DNA of 64,000 nucleotides, from positions 1 to 64,000 of the forward strand of contig NZ_JAINZP010000019.1 in the NCBI RefSeq assembly GCF_020166435.1, read 5' to 3'. This DNA is from Pectobacterium versatile. GTDB taxonomy: Bacteria; Pseudomonadota; Gammaproteobacteria; Enterobacterales; Enterobacteriaceae. This document shows, piece after piece, positions 32,349-43,700 of the stretch. The translations under genes were made by a program, and so were the position numbers. The notes below the pieces were generated by a model. It was not told the DNA's origin and ran no database searches. It saw only the letters and a program-made list of their open reading frames with translations. Each line of letters begins with the position of its first letter. The first letter of the stretch is position 1.

Positions 32349-35300
32349 TTACACCATATTAACGAGCAGACCTTGCTGTACCAGTACATCTCCCAGACTG
32401 TTGGCGCTGTCCAGCGATGAATGGTGGTAGACGTCGAAACGCTGACCATCAATGTCGCGCTGTCCTACCGTGCTCCAGGTGCCTTCCCCCGGGATCAGGT
32501 TGACCTGACTCCCTTCGCCGCCGACGATCAGCAGATCATCTTCAGGTCGGTCGGTGACATTCAGAGTGCGGTCGAGATCCAGCGTGATGCTGTTAGTGCC
32601 GTTCTGCCCTAAATCGAAAATTTCCACGTTGTCGATTTTCAGCCCCAACACGCTGAGATCCAGATTGATCTCGTTGCCACTCAGCACCAGCGTATCGATG
32701 CCGTCACCGCCGTCGATCTGGGTAAAATCAAGCGTCGAGAGTGTAATGAGATCGTCGCCTTCACCGCCTTCGATATCTGTACCCATTTGCACACTGCCGT
32801 CGGCCAGATGGATGACCACGCCGCCGATGGCATAAACGCTGTCTTCCACGCCAGTACTGGCGCTCTTGTCGATGGCCTGTGTTTCACTGAGTACGGCAGC
32901 CGCCATTTTCGAGCTGAAAGCAAGGGATTGTGTCTCGGTGCTGCCCCCGTTTTCGCTCTGCTCACTGGACAGTGAGGCCACCTGCACGAGACTGTGCTCA
33001 TCGGCAACCGTTGCGTCAGCGCCGATATTCACATTGCTGACGATGCCGCTCACATCAATATCGACCCGTTGATTCTTCACGTTGCCGTGTGAATCGACGA
33101 TGTCGACGTTAACCGCCAGCACGCCATTGCTCAGACCGGTGAACACGTTCGAGGGCAGGACAACGCTCCAGGCTCCGTTGGCTCCGACGGTGCCTTCCAC
33201 TGTGGTGCCCAACACGGTGACCTGTACTTTCGCACCCAGATAGTCCCCCGTTGCGTTACCGCTGATGACCTGCGTCACCCGTGACTCTGCCAAGTTGAGG
33301 ATGCCATCGTTACCGAAGATATCGGTAATACCCGCACCGAGCGTTTTGTTCAACGCAACGTCCATCGTGGCATCAAGGTGTGCGCTGTTGCCTGCCGTAT
33401 CGGTCAGCGTCACGCCGATGACCTGCGGCCCGTCGATCAGGTTTTGTAAATTAGCGGACAGGACCGGAATCGTCCAGTTGCCGTCGGAACCGACGGTTGT
33501 CGTGCCTGTCAGCGGTCCGGCGGTTAACGTAACCGTGGCACCCACTTCGCCTGTACCGGTAATCGCCGCGCCCGCGACCGCTTCAGCCAGCGTCAGGATA
33601 TTGTCATCGAACAATGTCACGCTGAGCAGTGGAATCCCCGTATCGACGGTAACGACCTGTATATCCGTGGCGGTATTTCCTGCTGTGTCCGTGAGCGTTG
33701 CCGTAATGGTGTGGGAGCCATCGGTCAACTTTGCCAGATCGGCGGCAGGGACACTCACACTCCAGGTGCCGGTGACGGAAACCTGAGCGCTGTAGGTTTT
33801 TCCGTTCAGGATGATGCTGACAATTTGTCCAGCCTCTGAGACGGAGGCAGTACCGGTAATCGTCTGCGCAGTGCTGGCTTCAGTGCCGCCCAGCACGTTA
33901 TCACCGGCAAAAGCAACGATATCCAGCGTGGGCGCTACCGTATCGACCAGCACCGTTCTCGTGAGGATCGCATCTAACGACGTCGCGGTGACATTGACGT
34001 TGCCTTGCGTGGTGAAATAGAGGCTGGCGAGAATGGTGGTGCTCCAGAAGCCATTGGCGTCGGTGATGACAACAAGTGGTGTACTCCCAATGTTAAGCGA
34101 TACCGCAGTCATCGCCGATGACGGGCCGATAGAACGCCCAGAAATGGTGACATTACCGTTTATCTCGCTGGCGTTAATGATGTTGTCGCCCGCTATCGGG
34201 TCGATCACCATCACCATGGGAGGTTGTGTCAGGTTGACGTTAAATCCCACGCTGGCTTGTGTCGCCGGATTACCTGCTTTATCCGTTGCATCGGCGGTGA
34301 TCGTGTACGCCGTATTTGCCAGAGCCTGCAAATCGGCTGATGGGATGGTTACGCTCCATGTTCCGCCTGCGAGAATTTTTCCCGTGTACTCGATGTTATT
34401 CAGCGTGACGATCACGTTTTGACCCACCGCTAAATCGGTGGAGGTACCGCTGATGGTCTGCGTGGTGCGGCTTTCCGCGTAGTTAAGGCCATCAAGCCCG
34501 GCGAATGCGGTAATCGTAAGCGTCGGTGCGACCTGCACGGCAAGGATCGCCTGAGAATTCAATGTCGCGCTGTTGCCCAGACTATCCGTTGCCGTGATGA
34601 CGATGTTATGTGTTCCGTCAGCAAGCTGGCTGAGTTGCGTTGGGGTCAGCGTGGCTGTCCATACGCCTCCGCTCAGCTGTGTGACAAGCGCCTGTCCGCC
34701 AAATGTGACCGTTACGTTCACGGCATCCCCTGCGTTACCACTCAGCGTTCTGCCCAGCAGAGTGCCCGCTTCCACGATACTCAGGTAGCCGTCGTCAAAC
34801 GGGGTATTTAAGGTGAGCGCTGGTGGCGTGAAATCGCTGTTAAAGGTGATGGGCGTCGTGCCGACGTTGCCCGCTGCATCGACGGCGGTCACCGTGATGG
34901 TATGTTCACCATCGGCCAGCGAATTCAGCGTATTCGGAGGCAGCGTCACGGACCAGTTGCCGTTGTTGTCCACCGTTGCGGTATAGCGGAAGCGGATGCC
35001 GTTAAGGTCGATCTCCAGTTTAACGTTTTGCCCGTTGTCGCTAATCTGCGTGCGGCCAGAGAAGGTGAGGGCGGATGCGGCTTCGGCACCGCTCAGGATA
35101 TTATCGAGACCAAACGGCACTACATCAATCGTCGGTTGTGGTGGCGTTAACGCCACGCTTACATCGCGCGGTGTGCTGTCATCACTGTTGCCTACTCGGT
35201 CGGTGACCTTGATGCTAAGGCTGTAGTTGCCTTCGGTGAAGATCGTCAGATCGGTTGTGCTCAACTCTCTGGACCAGCCGCCAAACCCGTCGGCGGTGGC

Positions 35301-37226
35301 GGTAAACTCGGTTTCTGCCAGCGTGGTTTTATTGGTCACCGTGACGATGACTACCTGACCTGCGCCAGTAATGCCGGTTTTACCGGTCAATGTCTGGATG
35401 GCCTGAATTTCAGTAGCGTTCAGGATACCGTCGCCAAACGGCAGATCCAGCGTCGCCACCGGCAGGGTGGTGGTCAGCACATCCGCCGTAGCTGTGGCGG
35501 TGCTGGTGTTGCCCACGCTGTCGGTCACCGTAACGGTAAAATTCACGGTGCCATCCGGCAGATCGATCAGCGCCTGGCGCACCAGCGAGAGTGACCAACT
35601 GCCGTCGGCATTCACCGTGGCAGGGAAGCTGGTGCCGTTAATGCTGACCGACACGGTTTGCCCTGCATTGCTGGTTAGCCCCGTTTGCCCGGATAGCGTA
35701 CCGCCCGGCTGCGCATCAGCCAGACTCAGTGTGCCATCGCCGAAGGGGGTATCCAGCGAGGCAACCGGCACACCAACAATGACGCTGGTAAAGGTTCCGT
35801 TTCCTGCTCCCGTGTTGCCAGCATGGTCCGTGACGGTCACGTTGATGGTGTGTGTGCCATCGCCGAGTGAAACCAAATCGGCTGTGGGCAGCGTCACATT
35901 CCACTGCCCATTGGCGGCAACGGTGGCGCTGTAGGTGTGGGTTAGCGTGCCGTTGGTGATCGAGACAGACACGCTCTGGCCTGGATCGAGTAGCCCCGTG
36001 GTGCCCGTCAGCAGTTGATCTACCGCGCTTTCCGCCTGGTTTAGCACGCCGCCAACAAACGGGGTGGCGATACTGATGGTGAAATTGGTGTGGATGACGA
36101 CATCCAGCGTACCGCCCACGCTGCCGGTATTGCCCGCGCTATCGGTTACCGTCGCGCTGACCTGTACGTTGCCATCCGCCAGAATGCTAAGCGCATTGGC
36201 TGGAATGGTGGCGCGCCACAGGCCGCCCGCGAGCGTCACGCCCGTTGTGGTGTAAGTCCCTATCGTAACCTGGATCGTTGTCCCGACAGGCAGATTGGTG
36301 TAGCTGCCGCCAATCGTCGTTGCCGTCGCCAGTGCCGAAATGCTGAGGACATTGTTGTCATAGAGTGCATCCAGCGTCAGCGTCGGGAGCGTCTGCGTTT
36401 TTAACGTGACATCGATACTGGCGGTGCTGGTATTGCCTGTGGCATCGGTCAGGCGTGTGACGATGCTGTAATCACCATCGGGCAACTCGCTCAGATCGTC
36501 CGACGGAATGGTGATACTCCAGGTGCCATTACTGCCAACGGTGCCGCTGTAGGTTTTACCGTTCAGCGTGGCGATAACAGTTTGCCCTACGCTGGTGGAT
36601 AGCGAGGCAGTGCCTGTTAGCAACTGATTGCTCTGCACCTCGGTGCTATTCAGAATGTTATCGGTAGCAAAATTGGCGATGGTCAACGTTGCAGGTGGCG
36701 TGGTGGGTTTGTCCTCGTTGCTCGGTGCCGAGACGGCAACGACAGCACCTGCAACGACAGCACTGCCGATGGCAACCGTACCGAGAACGCTGCTGAGCGC
36801 GGTGGTAGAAAGTGTGCTGGTGGCCGTACTACTTACCATTAATGACGTCATATCGCTCAAGGCGGTATATTCTGGAGCAAGGGTAACGGCTTCCCCTGCG
36901 AACGTCGCGCTTTCAGCTGCTGTGCTGGGAAACTGCGCACGGGTGAGTTGTGTGCCATCCTCAAAAACCAGCTCGCTGTGATAGCCCGCGGCATCAGGGG
37001 TGAAGAAACTTTGGTAGCGGACGGTGGTACCGTCCTTCATATGTAGAACAAGATCGCTGCCAATACGTTCATAGCTGGATACCATGTCTGGTGTGCCGTA
37101 GATCTTTACTGTGCTGATTTCCAGTAAATTGACATTTGTTGCACCCTGTGAAATAGAATTGATGAGTTGACCGCTTTGGCGTGACAGGATACTGGTATTT
37201 CCCGCAATAACGTTCATATCTGACAT
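32349..37226 (-). CDS. BapA-like Ig-repeat adhesin, shorter paralogue
   Basis: 1625 residues exported by the adjacent type I system. Residues 1-180 are a BapA-prefix-like region with a hydrophobic glycine/alanine stretch (ALSSVLGTVAIGSAVVAGAVVAV). About 13 Ig-like repeats of 90-110 residues follow (core DNILN..E...QTISGT....GQ.V.VTLNGK.Y...V...G.WSV..P..DL..L.DG.H.I....TD.AGN). The last 230 residues hold an acidic calcium-type segment (GGEGDDLITLSTLDFTQIDGG) and the VWA-like BapA C-terminal signal. The repeats and both ends are near-copies of parts of the 4864-residue neighbour. Role: cell-surface adhesion and biofilm on plant surfaces. Confidence 0.92.
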   Translation of the reverse strand: MSDMNVIAGNTSILSRQSGQLINSISQGATNVNLLEISTVKIYGTPDMVSSYERIGSDLVLHMKDGTTVRYQSFFTPDAAGYHSELVFEDGTQLTRAQFPSTAAESATFAGEAVTLAPEYTALSDMTSLMVSSTATSTLSTTALSSVLGTVAIGSAVVAGAVVAVSAPSNEDKPTTPPATLTIANFATDNILNSTEVQSNQLLTGTASLSTSVGQTVIATLNGKTYSGTVGSNGTWSITIPSDDLSELPDGDYSIVTRLTDATGNTSTASIDVTLKTQTLPTLTLDALYDNNVLSISALATATTIGGSYTNLPVGTTIQVTIGTYTTTGVTLAGGLWRATIPANALSILADGNVQVSATVTDSAGNTGSVGGTLDVVIHTNFTISIATPFVGGVLNQAESAVDQLLTGTTGLLDPGQSVSVSITNGTLTHTYSATVAANGQWNVTLPTADLVSLGDGTHTINVTVTDHAGNTGAGNGTFTSVIVGVPVASLDTPFGDGTLSLADAQPGGTLSGQTGLTSNAGQTVSVSINGTSFPATVNADGSWSLSLVRQALIDLPDGTVNFTVTVTDSVGNTSTATATADVLTTTLPVATLDLPFGDGILNATEIQAIQTLTGKTGITGAGQVVIVTVTNKTTLAETEFTATADGFGGWSRELSTTDLTIFTEGNYSLSIKVTDRVGNSDDSTPRDVSVALTPPQPTIDVVPFGLDNILSGAEAASALTFSGRTQISDNGQNVKLEIDLNGIRFRYTATVDNNGNWSVTLPPNTLNSLADGEHTITVTAVDAAGNVGTTPITFNSDFTPPALTLNTPFDDGYLSIVEAGTLLGRTLSGNAGDAVNVTVTFGGQALVTQLSGGVWTATLTPTQLSQLADGTHNIVITATDSLGNSATLNSQAILAVQVAPTLTITAFAGLDGLNYAESRTTQTISGTSTDLAVGQNVIVTLNNIEYTGKILAGGTWSVTIPSADLQALANTAYTITADATDKAGNPATQASVGFNVNLTQPPMVMVIDPIAGDNIINASEINGNVTISGRSIGPSSAMTAVSLNIGSTPLVVITDANGFWSTTILASLYFTTQGNVNVTATSLDAILTRTVLVDTVAPTLDIVAFAGDNVLGGTEASTAQTITGTASVSEAGQIVSIILNGKTYSAQVSVTGTWSVSVPAADLAKLTDGSHTITATLTDTAGNTATDIQVVTVDTGIPLLSVTLFDDNILTLAEAVAGAAITGTGEVGATVTLTAGPLTGTTTVGSDGNWTIPVLSANLQNLIDGPQVIGVTLTDTAGNSAHLDATMDVALNKTLGAGITDIFGNDGILNLAESRVTQVISGNATGDYLGAKVQVTVLGTTVEGTVGANGAWSVVLPSNVFTGLSNGVLAVNVDIVDSHGNVKNQRVDIDVSGIVSNVNIGADATVADEHSLVQVASLSSEQSENGGSTETQSLAFSSKMAAAVLSETQAIDKSASTGVEDSVYAIGGVVIHLADGSVQMGTDIEGGEGDDLITLSTLDFTQIDGGDGIDTLVLSGNEINLDLSVLGLKIDNVEIFDLGQNGTNSITLDLDRTLNVTDRPEDDLLIVGGEGSQVNLIPGEGTWSTVGQRDIDGQRFDVYHHSSLDSANSLGDVLVQQGLLVNMV

Positions 37227-37774
37227 GAAATAGCCTCTTACTGCTGTGTGCTAATTTTTAAATACTTTTCCCCGTGCATCGGTGCTGCGGTAGGAATGTA
37301 TTGGTATAGGTGAAACCAAAAAAAGCGGGACGCTAAAGCTGGCCTGATTCAGAAATGAAAATAGTAAAGCATGGCTAAATGCATGAACGCATCATCCCTC
37401 TTTCATGGGGATTGACTACCAGAGGGATATTCACCCCGTTTCTGATATTTATAAGTGTGGCTTAGCTAAAGAACCCAACTCTTTTGGTCTGTTTTAAACA
37501 TAAAATAATGACAATCTTTGGATGTACTAAATAGCTCGATGATATTCTTATTTTTTTTGATTTTTATCAAGTGAATTATATTCTTAGCGATTGTTACAGG
37601 TTGATGGCAATAGTTTTTTATGCTAAATGTTGAGTCAATATCCCCTAAATAATATCCCCTAAATAATATCCCCTAAATAATATCCCCTAAATAATTCGAA
37701 CTCGAATTATTTAGGGGATAAAACCGATCGTGCCCTCCTCTTTTACAAGGGAGGGCGTCAACACCACAATATCG
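37227..37774. other. Intergenic region: duplicated adhesin leader and ERIC-end repeats
   Basis: The 37227-37560 part resembles the region upstream of the giant adhesin (52370-52710); shared pieces include TTGATATTTATA-like, GTGTGGCTTA and AAATAGCT. The 37630-37725 part holds tandem repeats derived from an ERIC end. No gene is seen. Confidence 0.7.
37633..37720. repeat. Tandem 15-bp repeat derived from an ERIC terminus
   Basis: AATATCCCCTAAATA recurs four times in tandem (37637-37693), then runs into AATTCGAACTCGAATTATTT followed by AGGGGATA. That last part is two ERIC right ends head to head. It appears to be a local amplification of the ERIC terminal sequence just downstream of the giant adhesin gene. 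Confidence 0.8.
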
Positions 37775-40700
37775 CTATACCATATTGACGAGCAGGCCTT
37801 GCTGCACCAGTACATCTCCCAGGTTGTTGGCGCTATCTAACGATGAATGGTGGTAGACGTCGAAACGCTGACCATCAATATCTCGCTGTCCTACCGTGCT
37901 CCACGCCCCTTCGCCTGGGATGAGGCTCACCTGATTGCCTTCGCCCCCGACGATCAGCAGGTCATCTTCTGGTCGGTCGGTGATATTCAGGGCGCGGTCA
38001 AGATCCAGCGTGATGCTGTTGGTGCCGCTTTGGCCTAAATCGAAGATCTCCACATTGTCGATTTTCAGCCCCAGCGCGGTGAGATCCAGATTGAGCTCGG
38101 TACCATCCAGAACCAGCGTATCAATCCCGTTGCCGCCATCGATCTGAGTGAAATCGAGCGTTGAGAGCGTAATGAGATCGTCGCCTTCACCGCCTTCGAC
38201 ATCTGTACCTGTTTGCACACTGCCGTCGGCCAGATTGACGACAACCCCGCCGATGGCATAAATGCTCTCTTCCACGTCGGTACTGGCGCTGTTGTCGATG
38301 GTGTGTGTCTCGCTGAGTGCGACCGCCGCCATTTTCGAGCTGACATGAAGGGGTTGCGCATCGGTGCTTTCCCCTGTGTCGCTCTGTTCGCTGGACAACG
38401 AAGACACTTGAGCGACGCTGCTATCGTCAACATCCAGCGCCATCATGCTCATCAGCGGTAACCCGAGGGAGATACCGGAGGTTAATCCGGCAGACACGCC
38501 AGTGAAATTGCCTGCTTGATCGGTGACGGAAGCTTCAACCGCCGTTCCCAATAGCGCTGCCAAAATCGCACCTACGTTGAGGATGTTGATGCCCAGTAGC
38601 GAACTGCTGAATTGCGTACTCCATTTACCGTCGGCACCAACGGTGCCCTGTAGCGTTTGGCCGAGTAGCGTGACGTTAACCTTGGCACCCTGCTGTACGT
38701 AACGTGATGTGCCGCTGACGGTGACGCCGTTCGCTAGCAGGCCAACGGTGTTGCCAATCAGCGACCCCACCGCATCAATACCCAACTGCGGCAACTGGTG
38801 CGTTTTCACGACCACATTGCTGCTGGTGTTGTTAGTGTTGCCATAGAGGTCAGTGACTTTGACACCGACGGACAAATTGCCATCGGCGATGTTGAGCAGG
38901 TTGGCGCTTGATACGCTAATGCTCCAGGTACCGTTGCTGGCAACAGCGGCGCTGAGCACGAGTCCGCCCACGGTCAGCGTGACGTTACCGCCTGCCGCGT
39001 TGGTTGTGGTTCCGCTGATGATCTGGTTTATGCCCGCTTCGGCCAGATTCAGGTAGCCGTCTCCGCCAAACAGGGAACCGAGGTTGACCGTTGGCAGTGC
39101 ATGAACGCCCACACCGATTGAGGCGCCCGCGCTGGTCGTTTTCCCTGCTGCGTTGGTCAAAGAGGCGTTGAGGGAAAGCGTGCCGTCGGTCAGACTGTTG
39201 AGATCGAGCGAAGGCAAGCTGACTGACCAGCTACCGTTGCTTTGCACCACGGCAGAGTAGGTCTTAGTACCCAGCGAAATCTGGATCGTGGAGCCTATCG
39301 CATTGGTACTGGTTCCGCTGATGACCTGACCCGCCGCTGCTTCGACGGCATTGAGCAGGCCGTCACCGCCAAAGAGCGGACTGATGGTCAGCGTTGGCTG
39401 GCCGTTGATCGCTACGCTGACGGTACTGGTCTGTGTGCCCACGTTACCTGCTGCATCGACCAGACGAACACCGACGTTAGTGACGCCATCCGCAAGGGCT
39501 TTCAGGTCGAGGCTAGGGACCGGCAGGCTCCAACCGCCGTTTGCACCGACCGTTGTGGTGTAGGTTTTACTGCCCAGCGTGACGTTGATCGCCGTGCCCG
39601 CGGGTACATTGGCCGTGGTCCCGCCGATGAGTTGCGTACTCAACAGGCTGGGGAGATCCAGGACACCGTTGTTGAACAATGGGTTAAGGGTGATAGTCGG
39701 CGGCAATATGGCGATGTTGATGCCCGTGCTGATGCCCGTGCTGTTGCCTGCCGGGTCGGTTACCGTTGCACTGACGGTGAGGTTACCATTCGTCAGGCCG
39801 GACAGTTGCAGCGGTGTGAGGCTGGTGCTCCAGGCGCCGTCATTGCCGACGGTCGCATTTAGCGTCAGGGTGCCGATGCGTACCACGACAGACGATCCCG
39901 CGACGGCGTTAGTGGTGGTACCGCTAATCGTCTGCGTCAACGCGGCTTCTGCGGCATTGAGGAAACCGTCACCGCCAAACAGTGAGCCAAGGCTAATTGT
40001 CGGCAGGTTTTTGGCAATAATATTGATAGCGTTATTGACCGTGCCAGTATTGCCGGAAGCATTCGTGACCGACACATTCAGCGTGGTGCTGCCATCGAGC
40101 AGCGTGCTGAGATCGGACGGTTGCAGCGTCAGGCTGAACGCGCCACCTGTCCCGACCGTAGACAGGAAGGTTTTACCGCCGAGGGTAACGGCAACCTGCG
40201 ATCCGGCGCTGGCATTGGTGACCACGCCACCGATCGTTTGCGCCACCAGCGCTTCTGCCGCGTTGATGAAGCCATCGTTGCCAAATACCGGGTTCAGCGT
40301 AATCACCGGTTGGGCGAAATCGAACTTGATGCCAGCGCTGCCGCTGCTGCTATTGCCTACGCTGTCTGTTGCGGTGGCGCTCACAGTGAAATCACCGCTG
40401 CCGAGTCCTTGCAAAATACCCAAGACGCTCGGCGTAACGGCTGCACTCCACTTGCCATCCGAGCCGACGGTGGCTGTGGCGATTTGTGAACCTGAAATGC
40501 TGAGCGTAATGGTTCTGCCTGCCAGACCGGTGGCCGTGCCGCTAAGCGTTTGATTGACCAGCAGGTCGCCCAGATTCAGCAGGCTATCGCCAAAGACCGG
40601 GTTGAGCGTAATGCTCGGCAGATTTTTGATGACGGTTGGAACGTTCACGATCTGGCTGGCGTTATTACCTGCATGATCGGTGACCGCTATGCCCAGTGCT

Positions 40701-43700
40701 AGCGTGCCGTCCTGCAAGGCCTGCAGATCGAGAGCAGGAACGGACAGGCTCCAGGCTCCGCCTGCACCGACGGTAATCCCGGCGTAAAGCTTGGTGCCTA
40801 GCGTCACACTGACAGTCGCCCCTAATGCCACACTGCCGCCGCTAACGATACCGCTGATAATCTGACTGGTCGCGACATCCGCCGCATTCAGTGCGCCATC
40901 CGTGAAGGCCACAACAGAATCAATGACTGGCAGGGTTTTCAACACGTCAATGTTGACCAACTGATTCTTCACGTTGCCGTGTGAATCGACGATGTCGACG
41001 TTAACCGCCAGCAGGCCATTGCTTAAGCCAGTGAACACGTTCGAAGGCAGGGCAACGCTCCAGGCCCCGTTGGCTCCGACGGTGCCTTCCACTGTGGTGC
41101 CCAACACGGTGACCTGTACTTTCGCACCCAGATAGTTGCCCGTCGCGTTACCGCTGATGACCTGCGTCAACAGTGATTCGGCCAGATTCAGGATGCCATC
41201 GTTACCGAAGATATCGGTAATGCCTGCGCCGAGCGTTTTGTTCAACGCAACGTCAAGCGTGACATCAAGGTGTGTGCTATTACCTGAGGTATCGGTCAGC
41301 GTCACGCCGATGACCTGCGGCCCGTCGATCAGGTTTTGTAAATTGGCGGACAGTACCGGAATCGTCCAGTTGCCGTCGGAACCGACGGTTGTCGTGCCTG
41401 TCAGCGGTCCGGCGGTTAACGTAACCGTGGCACCCACTTCGCCTGTACCGGTAATCGCCGCGCCCGCTAACGCTTCAGCCAGCGTCAGGATATTGTCATC
41501 GAACAATGTCACGCTGAGCAGTGGAATACCCGTATCGACGGTAATGACCTGTATATCCGTGGTGGTATTTCCTGCTGTGTCCGCGAGCGTTGCCGTAATA
41601 GTGTGGCTGCCATCGCCCAACTGTGCCAGATCGGCGGCAGGAACACTCACACTCCAGGTGCCGGTGACGGAAACCTGAGCGCTATAGGTTTTTCCATTCA
41701 TCACCACGCTGACGATCTGTCCTGCCTCCGCGGTGGATGCCGTCCCCGTGATCGTCTGTGCGGTACTGACTTCTGTGCCGCCCAGCACGTTATCACCAGC
41801 AAAAGCAACGATATCCAGCGTGGGCGCTACCGTATCGACCAGCACCGTTCTCGTGAGGATCGCATCTAACGACGTCGCGGTGACATTGACGTTGCCTTGC
41901 GTGGTGAAATAGAGGCTGGCGGGAATGGTGGTGCTCCAGAAGCCATTGGCGTCGGTGATGACAACAAGTGGCGTACTCCCAATGTTAAGCGATACTGCAG
42001 TCATCGCCGATGACGGGCCGATAGAACGCCCGGAAATGGTGACATTACCGTTTATCTCGCTGGCGTTAATGATGTTGTCGCCCGCTATCGGGTCGATCAC
42101 CATCACCATGGGAGGTTGTGTCAGGTTGACGTTGAATCCCACGCTGGCTTGTGTCGCCGGATTACCCGCTTTATCCGTTGCATCAGCGGTGATCGTGTAC
42201 GCCGTATTTGCCAGATCCTGCAAATCGGCTGATGGGATGGTTACGCTCCAGGTGCCGCCTGCGAGAATTTTTCCCGTGTACTCGATGTTATTCAGCGTGA
42301 CGGTCACGGTTTGCCCCACCGCCAAATCGGTGGAGGTACCGCTGATGGTCTGCGTAGTGCGGCTTTCCGCGTAGTTAAGGCCATCAAGCCCGGCGAACGC
42401 GGTAATTGCCAGCGTTGGTGTGGCTTGTACGGCAAGGATCGCCTGAGAATTCAATGTCGCGCTGTTGCCCAGGCTATCCGTTGCCGTGATGACAATGTTA
42501 TGTGTTCCGTCAGCAAGCTGGCTGAGTTGTGTTGGAGTCAGCGTGGCTGTCCATACGCCTCCGCTCAGCTGTGTGACAAGCGCCTGTCCGCCAAATGTGA
42601 CCGTTACGTTCACGGCATCGCCCGCGTTACCACTCAGCGTTCTGCCCAGCAGGGTGCCCGCTTCCACGATACTCAGGTAGCCGTCGTCAAACGGGGTATT
42701 TAAAGTGATAGTCGGTGGCGTGAGATCGCTGGTAAAGATGATGGGCGTCGTGCCGGTGTTGCCGGCGGCATCGACGGCGGTCACTGTGATGGTATGTTGA
42801 CCGTCTACCAGTGAATTCAACGCATTCGGAGGAAGCGTAACGGACCAGTTGCCGTTGCTATCTACCGTTGCGGTGTAGCGAATACCGTTGAGGTCGATCT
42901 CTAGTTTAACGCTTTGCCCGTTGCCGCCAATCTGTGTGCGGCCAGAGAAGGTCAGCGCGGATGCGGCTTCGGCGCTGCTTAGGATGCCATCGATGCCAAA
43001 CGGTTGTACATCGACAATCGGGGCGGGCAGCGTTTGCGCCGAACTGACATCGAGCGCCGTGCTGGTATTGCTATTGCCCACCCAGTCGGTGACCTTGACG
43101 CTAATGCTGTAATTGCCTTCTGTAAAGAGCGCCAAATCGGCAGGACTCAGATTTCTGGACCAGCCGCCTAAGCCGTCTGCGGTGGCGGTAAAGGTGGTGA
43201 CTGCCAGCGTGGCTTTGTTGGTCACGGTAATCGTGACTTCCTGGCCTGCGCTGGTAATACCGGTTTTACCCGTTAAGGTCTGGATGGCCTGAATTTCAGT
43301 GGTGTTAAGGATGCCATCGCCAAACGGCAGGTCTAGCGTTGCCACTGGCATGGTGGTAGTCAGCACATTTGCCGTGGCCGCTGCGGTACTGGTGTTGCCC
43401 GCAGAATCGGTCACGGTGACAGTGAAATTCACTGAGCCATCCGGCAGGTCGATCAGCGTCTGGCGATCCAGCGATAGCGACCAACTACCGTTGGCATTCA
43501 CGGTGGCTGGGAGGCTTGTGCCGTTAATGCTGACCGACACGGTTTGCCCCACGTTGCTGGTTAGCCCCGTTTGCCCGGATAGTGTCGCGCCCGGCTGTGC
43601 ATCAGCCAGGCTCAGTTTGCCATCGCCGAACGGCGTATCCAGCGAGGCGACGGGAACCCCCACAATCACGCTGGTGAAGGATCCGCTGCCTGAGCCGGTA

